Part shown: positions 34,879 through 41,533 of the stretch, in pieces
Numbering within the stretch: position 1 is the stretch's first letter
Layout of the letters: each line of letters opens with the position of its first letter
DNA from: CADEEV01 sp032127875
GTDB taxonomy: Bacteria; Acidobacteriota; Vicinamibacteria; Fen-336
Assembly (NCBI GenBank): GCA_032127875.1
Contig: JAQBHI010000108.1
Location: 1-64,000 of the forward strand
Length of the DNA stretch: 64,000 nt
Reading direction: 5' to 3'
Program-made: the position numbers and the translations under genes
Notes under the pieces: generated by a model
Databases searched by the model: none
The model's input: only the letters and a program-made list of their open reading frames with translations
Told to the model about the DNA's origin: nothing

Positions 34879-35927
34879 TCGACAGCTCCGGTGAGCGCTT
34901 CGATCACGCTGTCCCAGTGGAGGCCCCGCACGCTCTCGAGGCCACGCTCACCGAAGCTGCGTGCCGTATCCGGCGCCGCGAGCAATCGGCTGAGGGCTGC
35001 GCCGACGGCCGCGGGTTGCGCTTCGACGACCAGGCCGCTCTCGCCATCCTTCACGAACTCGAGCGGCCCGCCCGCGTCGCTGGTCGTGACGACCGGCTTC
35101 CCGGAATGGAACGCCTCGAGCGTCACGAGACCGTAGTCCTCGTCCCAGGGCGCGTAGAAGACGACCCCCGCGCGAGCGTACAAGGAGCGCACGCGCGCGT
35201 CGTCCACGTACCCGAGGAACGATACGCGGTCTGCAACGCCCAGCTCGCGGGCGAGCTCCGCCAGTCGTTCCCGCTCGGGACCTTCACCCACGATCACGAC
35301 CCGGCCTGGCGAGGGCAGGTGGGCCGCTGCGCGCACCAGCAGGTCAGTGCGTTTCAGCGTATCGAGCCGACCCACCGAGAGCACGTAGCCCTCGAAGGCC
35401 TCGTTGCGCCAGGTCGCCGGGTCCTCGAGCGGAAGCGGCAGCACCTCGGCGCTGAGGCCTTGGTAGCGCTCGAGGCGGCGCGCGTTGTTGTGCGAGGTCG
35501 TGAACAGCCGCCGGCACTCGCGGAGCGCCTGAGCATCGAGCGCCACCACGTGCGCATGCAGCGCCCGGCCCTCGGGCGTCTCCGGAAAGCCGTCCTTGCC
35601 GGCGTCGTGAAGATCGTAGGCCTGGCGAAACGGGTGGAACAACCAGACGACCTTACACGGATGCCGCGCCACATAGCTCGGGAAGCGGGTGCCGATCACC
35701 AGGTCGATCGGCACGCCGCCGGCACGTGTCACATCGAGCAACCGCCACGCCAGCGCCGAACGCAGCGCCGCCTCGCGCGGGTCCCACTGGAATGGAAGCT
35801 GAACGGCCTCGGCTTCGTGGCCCCGGGCCCTGAGCTGTCGGACCAGGGCCGCCAGGTGCCATTCGGCTCCGCCTCTCTGGAACGGGACCTGCGCCCCCAG
35901 CACGAGGATGTGGCGCGGGGCGCTCAT
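34875..35927 (-). CDS. GT4 glycosyltransferase (paralogue of the 37916 gene)
   Basis: A 350-residue enzyme from ATG 35927. It has the N-terminal LVLGAQVPFQRGGAEWHLA, then PIDLVIGTRFPSYVARH and VVWLFHPFRQAYDLHD. The donor domain shows VLSVGRLDTLKRTDLLV, VSFLGYVDDARV and an EX7E motif in DEDYGLVTLEAFHSGKPVV. The 37916 product has the same layout and much of the same wording, so the two are recent paralogues in opposite orientation. The upstream part of the frame (to 36161) overlaps the sulfatase-like gene and is not GT4-like. It sits between two sulfatase-like genes with 4-nt overlaps. Confidence 0.87.
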   Translation of the reverse strand: MSAPRHILVLGAQVPFQRGGAEWHLAALVRQLRARGHEAEAVQLPFQWDPREAALRSALAWRLLDVTRAGGVPIDLVIGTRFPSYVARHPCKVVWLFHPFRQAYDLHDAGKDGFPETPEGRALHAHVVALDAQALRECRRLFTTSHNNARRLERYQGLSAEVLPLPLEDPATWRNEAFEGYVLSVGRLDTLKRTDLLVRAAAHLPSPGRVVIVGEGPERERLAELARELGVADRVSFLGYVDDARVRSLYARAGVVFYAPWDEDYGLVTLEAFHSGKPVVTTSDAGGPLEFVKDGESGLVVEAQPAAVGAALSRLLAAPDTARSFGERGLESVRGLHWDSVIEALTGAVE

Positions 35928-37285
35928 CGCCCGAGGTACCCGAGCGCGCGCAGTTCCTCCTGCTCCTGCTCGTCGAGCGGCCCGGCTTCGACGTCGGCCT
36001 CGCTTCTCGGGCGGCCTTTGCGAAACTGGTCGAGGGTTGCCTGTAGGCGCCGGGCGGCGTCGCGCCGCGTGGCAAACAAGTTCAGAGCTTCGCGCGGGTC
36101 GCTGTTGAGATCGTAGAGCTCGCTCTGTCCGTCGTTGGATTCGATCAGCTTCAGGGGCCATTCGATGAGGGCCGTTCGAACCCGGTCGAAGCGGGCGCCC
36201 CAGGCGGGATTGAGCAGATCCTTCGGCCGCGCGTAGTAGACCTCGGCGAGCACCGGATGGTTCCCCGGCGCGAAGGGAAACTGGCTCGACCAGGCGCCTG
36301 CATCCGCGAAATGGTCGAGGATCAGCCTTGGAACATCGACCGAGGATACGAGCGTATCGACGACCACGCCCGCCTGCTGTCCGGGACTGCGGATGATCAG
36401 GGGCACCGCAAGCACTTCCTGGTAGACGTCCTTGGAGTGCTCCGCGAGGCGATGTTCGCCGAAGAACTCGCCGTGATCGGCCGTCACCACGATGACGGTG
36501 TCGGCGTCGTGTCCAAGATCGCGAAGGCTGTCGAGAAGTTGGCCCAGCTCCTCGTCCAGGTTGGCGATCGCGGTGTCGTATTGATCTACCAGGTCGCGCA
36601 CCAGCTCCGGCGGGGCGTCGGCAGTGCCAGGCATGACGGCCGCGTAGAGCTTGGGAATCAGCTCGGTGTCCTGGCTCACGGGCCGGTCCAGCAGGCCGGC
36701 ACGCGGCCGGGTGTCGTAGGGCCTATGCGCTTCCATGTAGTTGATGAACAGAAAGAAGGGGCGGTCCTTGACGCCGGCCAGCCAGGCGAGCGCGGTTCTG
36801 TTCAGCTCCCGCGCCGGCTGGCGGCGCAGCCGGTAAGTCTCGAAGCCCTGGTTGAGGCCACAGCGCGGCGACAGGAAAGCCGTGTTGGCCGCGAAGCCCG
36901 CCGTTGCGTAACCGTTGTCACGCAGCGACTCAGCCAGCGTGAGTGCCGCGGGGTCGAGGGGACGCAAGCTGCGCGTTCCATCCGAGCTGCGCAGCCCGTG
37001 GGCGCCGTGCTCGAAGGCATAGCGACCGGTAAAGAGGGAAGCGTGGGTCGGAAGCGTCCACGAAGCGCTCGCGAGCGAGCGCCTGTAACGCGTCGCTCCG
37101 GCTGCGAAGGCGTCGAGCCGGGGCGACGTTTTCCGAGCGTAGCCGTAGCAACCCAGGTGATCGGCGCGCACGGTGTCGAGCGAGAGCAGCACCACGTTTG
37201 GTCGGCGGGGTGCTCGCGAGCACGCGCAGACGAGCACGCCGCAGACGCCGAGCACTAGCGGTAGGGCCAAAGCGGGGCGAGGCAT
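35924..37285 (-). CDS. Sulfatase-like lipoprotein lacking the formylglycine motif
   Basis: A 453-residue protein with a lipobox-like signal (GVLVCAC, Cys near residue 22). PNVVLLSLDTVRADHLGCYGY and VTADHGEFFGEHRLAEH supply the superfamily metal ligands. The catalytic strand is ASWTLPTHASLFTGRYAFEHG: Thr replaces the Cys/Ser nucleophile and His replaces the Arg, so it is not a formylglycine sulfatase. A periplasmic phosphotransferase or phosphodiesterase acting on glycans is more plausible. The C-terminus ends LRALGYLGR, like the partner at 33565. It leads a three-gene minus-strand unit and starts 50 bp from the divergent 37335 gene. Confidence 0.8.
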   Translation of the reverse strand: MPRPALALPLVLGVCGVLVCACSRAPRRPNVVLLSLDTVRADHLGCYGYARKTSPRLDAFAAGATRYRRSLASASWTLPTHASLFTGRYAFEHGAHGLRSSDGTRSLRPLDPAALTLAESLRDNGYATAGFAANTAFLSPRCGLNQGFETYRLRRQPARELNRTALAWLAGVKDRPFFLFINYMEAHRPYDTRPRAGLLDRPVSQDTELIPKLYAAVMPGTADAPPELVRDLVDQYDTAIANLDEELGQLLDSLRDLGHDADTVIVVTADHGEFFGEHRLAEHSKDVYQEVLAVPLIIRSPGQQAGVVVDTLVSSVDVPRLILDHFADAGAWSSQFPFAPGNHPVLAEVYYARPKDLLNPAWGARFDRVRTALIEWPLKLIESNDGQSELYDLNSDPREALNLFATRRDAARRLQATLDQFRKGRPRSEADVEAGPLDEQEQEELRALGYLGR

Positions 37286-37296
37286 GACGGGCGGCT

Positions 37297-37302
37297 ATTA
37301 TG
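37297..37302 (-). promoter_or_regulatory. Putative -10 element of the sulfatase-like/GT4 unit
   Basis: Minus-strand CATAAT (5 of 6 matches) 11 nt upstream of ATG 37285, in a 49-bp divergent gap. A TTGTAA further upstream is 19 bp away, at the edge of acceptable spacing. The leader would be about 5 nt and has no ribosome binding site. Confidence 0.3.
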
Positions 37303-37322
37303 CCAGCCGCGAACGGCACGGT

Positions 37323-37328
37323 TACAAT
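37323..37328 (+). promoter_or_regulatory. Putative -10 element of the 37335-40967 operon (leaderless)
   Basis: TACAAT (5 of 6 matches) ends 6 nt before ATG 37335, which would put transcription start on the start codon. No Shine-Dalgarno and no clear -35 are visible. It faces away from the minus-strand -10 at 37297 in the same short gap. Confidence 0.35.
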
Positions 37329-37334
37329 GCGACG

Positions 37335-37919
37335 ATGTCCGACGAACGGGAACGCGTCGCCGAGGAGCTGCGGCGCATCCGCGACTCGGTGCGCGAGCGC
37401 GCCCTGCTCGGGGAATCCGAAGCGGCCCCGGCGGCGCGCTCCGTGAGACCGCCCGAACTCCCGCCCTCGGAGGCCCCCCCCGTCGTGGAGCCGCCCCCAG
37501 AGCGTCCCGACCTGGTTCCGGTCAACACCTCGTGGGACACGGCGAAGGCCAGCACTGGGCTTGGCGCGTTGGGACGCTTCGTGCGGAGACTGCTCGCGCC
37601 GCTCTTCGAGTCCCAGGCGGCCTTCAACTCGCGACAGGTCCAGCTCGACAACGCGCTTTTCGAGTACCTGGACGCGCGCCTGGGTGCGACGCATCGGCAC
37701 TATGACGGCGTGCTGGGCATCCACGGCCGGCACACGGCCGACATCGACGAGCGCCACCTGATCCTGCAGGAGGAACTGGTGGCCCACGTCCACGACCTCG
37801 TGAAGCGCGTAGACCTGGTCCTGGCCGAATCGGAAAAAGGCCGCTTGTCGCTGGAGTTCGCGCTGCGTGACGTGCGCAACCGCCTGGCCCGCCTCGAGGA
37901 ACGCCTGCCCCGCGGATGA
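37335..37919 (+). CDS. Uncharacterised coiled-coil protein of a glycosylation cluster
   Basis: A 194-residue soluble protein with no recognised family. The first 30 residues are charged and helical, residues 35-62 are Pro/Glu-rich (SEAPPVVEPPPERPD), and the remainder (about 70-194) is strongly helical with heptad-like Leu/Val spacing ending VRNRLARLEERLPRG. Short proteins of this type are often encoded beside glycosyltransferases in O-antigen or capsule loci, where they may organise the assembly machinery; that is inference. ATG 37335 is chosen because it has a -10 6 nt upstream and because the longer frame would overlap the divergent gene. ATGA overlap with the following GT4. Confidence 0.6.
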   Translation: MSDERERVAEELRRIRDSVRERALLGESEAAPAARSVRPPELPPSEAPPVVEPPPERPDLVPVNTSWDTAKASTGLGALGRFVRRLLAPLFESQAAFNSRQVQLDNALFEYLDARLGATHRHYDGVLGIHGRHTADIDERHLILQEELVAHVHDLVKRVDLVLAESEKGRLSLEFALRDVRNRLARLEERLPRG

Positions 37920-38959
37920 AGACCGTTCTCGTGTGCGCGGTCCAGGCCCCGTTCATCGTGGGCGGGGCCGAAATCCTGGTCTCCGAGCTACGCCAGAACC
38001 TGGAGCGTCGCGGCTTCAAGGTCGACGTCGCGAACGTGCCCTTCAAGTGGTATCCGGTGTCCGAGCTGGTCCGGCAAGCCCTGGCTTGGCGTCTCATCGA
38101 CGTGACCGAGTCGAACGGCACGCCCGTGGATCTGGTGATCCCCACCAAATTTCCAAGCTACCTGGTGCGTCATCGGTGCAAGGTCGCCTGGCTCTTCCAC
38201 CAGCACCGCGAGGTCTACGACCTCTACGGCACACCCTACTGCTCCTTCACGGCAAGCGCGGACGACCAGCAGGTGCGCGAGGCGATCCGGCGGATGGACA
38301 CCTCGGCGCTTTCGGAGTGTCGGCGCGTCTACACGATCTCGCGGAACGTGGCCGATCGGCTCGGCCAGTGGAATGGTCTGGCCGGCACGGCGCTTTACCC
38401 TCCGCCGCAACATCTCGGGCGGTATCGCGGCGACGGATTCGGAGACTACCTCTTCTATGCCGGGCGCCTGGACCGGCTGAAGCGGCTCGAGCTGGCTCTA
38501 GCAGCCATGCGGCTGGTGCGCTCCGGGGCTCGGCTCAAGATCGCGGGCACCGGCCCGATCGAGGGCGAGCTACGCAAGCAGATCGAACGTCTCGGCATCG
38601 GCGACCGCGTGGAGCTGCTCGGCTACGTGGCGGACGACGCGTTGCTCGAGCTCTACGCTGGCTGCCGTGCAGCGTATTACGCGCCGCTCAATGAGGACTA
38701 CGGCTACGTGACCGTCGAGGCCTTCCTCTCCGGCAAGCCTGTCGTGACGACCACCGACGCGGGCGGCCCCCTCGAGTTCGTGACGGACGGCGAGAACGGC
38801 GTCGTGACCACACCGGAAGCCGCGGCGATCGCCGCAGGCATCGACCGGCTCTTCGCGCTGCCCGAGCGCAGCCTGCGCGAGATGGGCGAGGCGGGCCGGG
38901 TCCGAGTTCAGGACATCACCTGGGATCACGTGATCGACGTGCTCACCGGCGGCCTGTGA
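37916..38959 (+). CDS. GT4 glycosyltransferase (paralogue of the 34875 gene)
   Basis: The product is 347 residues from ATG 37916. VQAPFIVGGAEILVSELRQ is the GGAE loop; PVDLVIPTKFPSYLVRH and VAWLFHQHREVYDLYG follow; YLFYAGRLDRLKRLELALAA and an EX7E motif in NEDYGYVTVEAFLSGKPVV lie in the donor domain. It is clearly paralogous to the 34875 product (same pattern of RQALAWRLIDVT, LDTLKR/LDRLKR and EDYG), so duplication and inversion of a GT4 gene has probably occurred here. Donor unknown. Confidence 0.88.
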   Translation: MKTVLVCAVQAPFIVGGAEILVSELRQNLERRGFKVDVANVPFKWYPVSELVRQALAWRLIDVTESNGTPVDLVIPTKFPSYLVRHRCKVAWLFHQHREVYDLYGTPYCSFTASADDQQVREAIRRMDTSALSECRRVYTISRNVADRLGQWNGLAGTALYPPPQHLGRYRGDGFGDYLFYAGRLDRLKRLELALAAMRLVRSGARLKIAGTGPIEGELRKQIERLGIGDRVELLGYVADDALLELYAGCRAAYYAPLNEDYGYVTVEAFLSGKPVVTTTDAGGPLEFVTDGENGVVTTPEAAAIAAGIDRLFALPERSLREMGEAGRVRVQDITWDHVIDVLTGGL

Positions 38960-40251
38960 GCCTGCATCTCAACATCTGGGCGCCGTGGCCGCCGTCGCCC
39001 TCGGGTGTCGCCGACTACGCGGCCGAGCAGGCAGAGGCCCTGGCCGCCCACGCGAGTGTCGCGCGCATCTCCGAAAGCCAGGCCGCAGCGCCGCCAGCGG
39101 CGGATCTCGACCTGTACCACGTCGGTAACTCACCGGCTCACGGCTTCGTATATCGCGCCGCCCTGACTCGGCCGGGCGTGGTGCTACTCCACGACTGGAG
39201 CCTGCATCACCTGGTGCTCTCGGAAACCGTGGAGCGCGGCGACACGCCCGCGTACCTTCGGGAAATGCGGCGCGCCCACGGGGAAGCCGGCACGTTCGTC
39301 GCGAGGCAGGTCGCCCGGGGGTTGGGCGGCGAGCTGTGGCCTGCCCTGTATCCGCTGAACGATCGTGTGCTGGAGGCGAGTCTCGGGGTGGTTGCCCTCA
39401 CCCCCAGCGTGGCGGCGCGCGCTGCGCTACGCCTGCGGGATCGCCCCGTCTTGACGCTACCACACCACCTGTCGCTGCCTCTGGATCCGCTGCCGACGCG
39501 CTCCGAGGCGCGCAGCGCCCTGGGCCTCCCCGAGGCGGCGTTCGTAGTCACGGCCCCAGGGCTCGCCACGCGCTCGAAGCAGCTGGATCTCGCCATTCGG
39601 GTCGTCGCCCGCTTGCGCGCACGCCATCCGCAGCTCCAGTTCGTCGTAGCTGGCGCCGTGGAAAAAGACCTGCCTCTCGAAAACTGGGCTCGCAGCGCGG
39701 CCCTGGCTGGCGGCCTCAGCGTCACCGGACGGCTCAGCCTCGAGGATTTCGGCCGCCATCTCGTGGCCGCCGACGTCGTCCTCGCGCTCCGCTTCCCGAG
39801 CCATGGCGAGATGTCGGGCGCGCTGGTGCGCGCGCTGGGCGTGGGGCGACCCGTGCTCGTGACGGCAGGCACACCCGCGGCGGAGGCATTCCCCGAAGGC
39901 GTCGTGGTTCCTGTCGATCCCGGTCCTGGCGGCGGGGCTAGCCTGGAGGCGCTGCTCTCACGACTGGTCGAGGATGCGCCCGTGCGCGAGAGCCTGGGTC
40001 GGCTGGCACGAGCCCACGTCCTCGCCCATCACGATCTTCGGGACACGGCTCGCACGCTGGCGAGTTTTCTTCACGACGTGCTCCGTGATCGAGAGCGACT
40101 GATGGCGTGCGTAGCGGCGCTCCGCCCCGACGCCGGGAGTCTCGGCGCCTACTTGCTCGATGAGGTGCGCTGGTCCGCGCACGAGCTGGGCCTCGCCGGA
40201 GTGTCGCTCGACATCGAGCCGCTGCTCGCGCCGCTGTCGAAGCAGCGGTGA
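38956..40251 (+). CDS. GT4-like glycosyltransferase, variant active site
   Basis: GTG 38956 (GTGA overlap); 431 residues. LNIWAPWPPSPSGVADYAAE is the glycine loop, DLYHVGNSPAHGFVY and VLLHDWSLHHLV the acceptor side, VTAPGLATRSKQLDLAIR the donor side. The usual EX7E is altered: SHGEMSGALVRALGVGRPV puts Arg where the second Glu normally stands, a pattern seen in a GT4 subgroup with a GE-S-G-L-R-A signature. About 60 extra C-terminal residues (VAALRPDAGSL onward) are of unknown role. It may be a genuine variant transferase or a non-catalytic homologue. Confidence 0.8.
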   Translation: MSLHLNIWAPWPPSPSGVADYAAEQAEALAAHASVARISESQAAAPPAADLDLYHVGNSPAHGFVYRAALTRPGVVLLHDWSLHHLVLSETVERGDTPAYLREMRRAHGEAGTFVARQVARGLGGELWPALYPLNDRVLEASLGVVALTPSVAARAALRLRDRPVLTLPHHLSLPLDPLPTRSEARSALGLPEAAFVVTAPGLATRSKQLDLAIRVVARLRARHPQLQFVVAGAVEKDLPLENWARSAALAGGLSVTGRLSLEDFGRHLVAADVVLALRFPSHGEMSGALVRALGVGRPVLVTAGTPAAEAFPEGVVVPVDPGPGGGASLEALLSRLVEDAPVRESLGRLARAHVLAHHDLRDTARTLASFLHDVLRDRERLMACVAALRPDAGSLGAYLLDEVRWSAHELGLAGVSLDIEPLLAPLSKQR

Positions 40252-40967
40252 GTCCTGACCTCTCGATCATCATTCCGGCCTACAACGAGGCGGAGCGTCT
40301 GCCGCAGACTCTCGCCCGGATTCGCGAGTACATCGCAGGCCGAAGCCTCGATTGCGAGATCGTGGTCGCCGATGACGGGTCGCGCGACGCCACGGCTGCG
40401 CGGGCCAGGGAAGCCGGCGGGCCGCGGACCCACGTCCTGACGGGGGGTCCCAACCGGGGCAAGGGTCACGCGGCACGTCGCGGCATGCTCGCGGCCCGGG
40501 GCGCGCGGCGGCTCATGACGGACGCGGATCTCTCGACGCCGATCGACGAGTTAGACCGTCTCGCCGCCCGGATGGACGAGGGTTTCGACGTGGTGATCGC
40601 CTCGCGCGCGTTGCCCGGCGCCCAGATCGAGGTGCATCAGCCGCTCTTTCGGGAAGCCGCCGGGCGCTTCTTCAACAGCCTGGTTCGACTCCTCGTCGTG
40701 CCGGGGATCGAGGACACGCAGTGTGGCTTCAAGCTCTTTACGGCCGCGGCGGCCGAAGCGGCTTTCGGACCGATGCGACTCGACGGTTTCTCGTTCGACG
40801 TCGAGGCCCTCTTCATCGCCCGCAAGCGCGGCCTCAGGATCGCGGAACTCCCGGTCCGCTGGCGCAACGACGCGGCAACCCGCGTCTCGGCCTGGCGTGG
40901 TGCAGCCGCCTTCGCAGACCTGTTCCGGATCCGGGCCAATGACCTGCGCGGTGTCTATTCATTGTAA
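40248..40967 (+). CDS. GT2 dolichyl-phosphate glucosyltransferase (ALG5)-like
   Basis: This 239-residue protein has LSIIIPAYNEAERLPQTL, VVADDGSRDATAARA, RGKGHAARRGMLAARG and MTDADLSTPIDELDRL (metal-binding DAD). Then ASRALPGAQIEV, EDTQCGFKLF and RLDGFSFDVEALFIAR, all characteristic of the ALG5/DPM-like subgroup. It has no C-terminal helices. ALG5-type enzymes load glucose on a polyprenyl phosphate, which would supply the GT-C-like proteins of this region. GTG start in a GTGA overlap; its last 13 bp overlap the convergent surA-like gene. Confidence 0.88.
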   Translation: MSPDLSIIIPAYNEAERLPQTLARIREYIAGRSLDCEIVVADDGSRDATAARAREAGGPRTHVLTGGPNRGKGHAARRGMLAARGARRLMTDADLSTPIDELDRLAARMDEGFDVVIASRALPGAQIEVHQPLFREAAGRFFNSLVRLLVVPGIEDTQCGFKLFTAAAAEAAFGPMRLDGFSFDVEALFIARKRGLRIAELPVRWRNDAATRVSAWRGAAAFADLFRIRANDLRGVYSL

Positions 40968-41533
40968 CGAATGCGGGCGGAAGCGCGCAGCTCCTTGACC
41001 CAGGCATCGATCCGCTCGCCCAGCCGGTGATCGATGAGGCTGGCGCGCAGGGCTGGGGCTGCCTCCACCAGGCTCGGCGCGTCGTCCCGCCCTGCGTACT
41101 CGGAGTCGTAGGCCTGACGCACTTCGTAGTCCTCTACGCGAACCTGCGGCGCAAAGCGGAAGCTGGCGTACTTGAGAATCGTGGCCTCGCGGCGTGCGAA
41201 CCGGCACAGACCGCTGTTCGAGAGGCCAGCCTCGTTCACGCCCGCGCGCTGCTCGAGGCTGGCGCAGGCGTTCTCGGCCTCCGACTCGGTCGGGGTCGCC
41301 TGGGGCAGGCGGGCCGCCTCGCGAAACATCAGTTCTTCGTCGATCAGCGCCTCGATCGCCGCCTGACGTTCCAGACGACGCACGCGCTCCAAGGTCAGGA
41401 CCTCGCTCAAGAGCAGCGGGCGCTCGTCCACGACCGCCACGATCCTCTCGATGACCTCGCCCCAGCCGGAGCTTGCCGAGAGGCTGGCCGCTCCCAGGAC
41501 GGCCAGGCGTAACAGACGCAGGTCAAAACGCAT
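40955..41533 (-). CDS. SurA N-domain-like periplasmic protein without PPIase domain
   Basis: From ATG 41533 the protein is 192 residues. A signal peptide (LLRLAVLGAASLSASSGWG) precedes VIERIVAVVDERPLLLSEV, the typical first strand and helix of SurA/trigger-factor-like chaperones, and AAIEALIDEELMFREAARL. A single C-terminal helix pair follows; no parvulin PPIase domain is present. SurA guides outer-membrane proteins to the Bam complex, and the gene directly follows the Omp85 gene with an 11-nt overlap. It could be a reduced Omp85-partner chaperone. The longer frame to 41698 overlaps the Omp85 gene. Confidence 0.75.
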   Translation of the reverse strand: MRFDLRLLRLAVLGAASLSASSGWGEVIERIVAVVDERPLLLSEVLTLERVRRLERQAAIEALIDEELMFREAARLPQATPTESEAENACASLEQRAGVNEAGLSNSGLCRFARREATILKYASFRFAPQVRVEDYEVRQAYDSEYAGRDDAPSLVEAAPALRASLIDHRLGERIDAWVKELRASARIRYNE

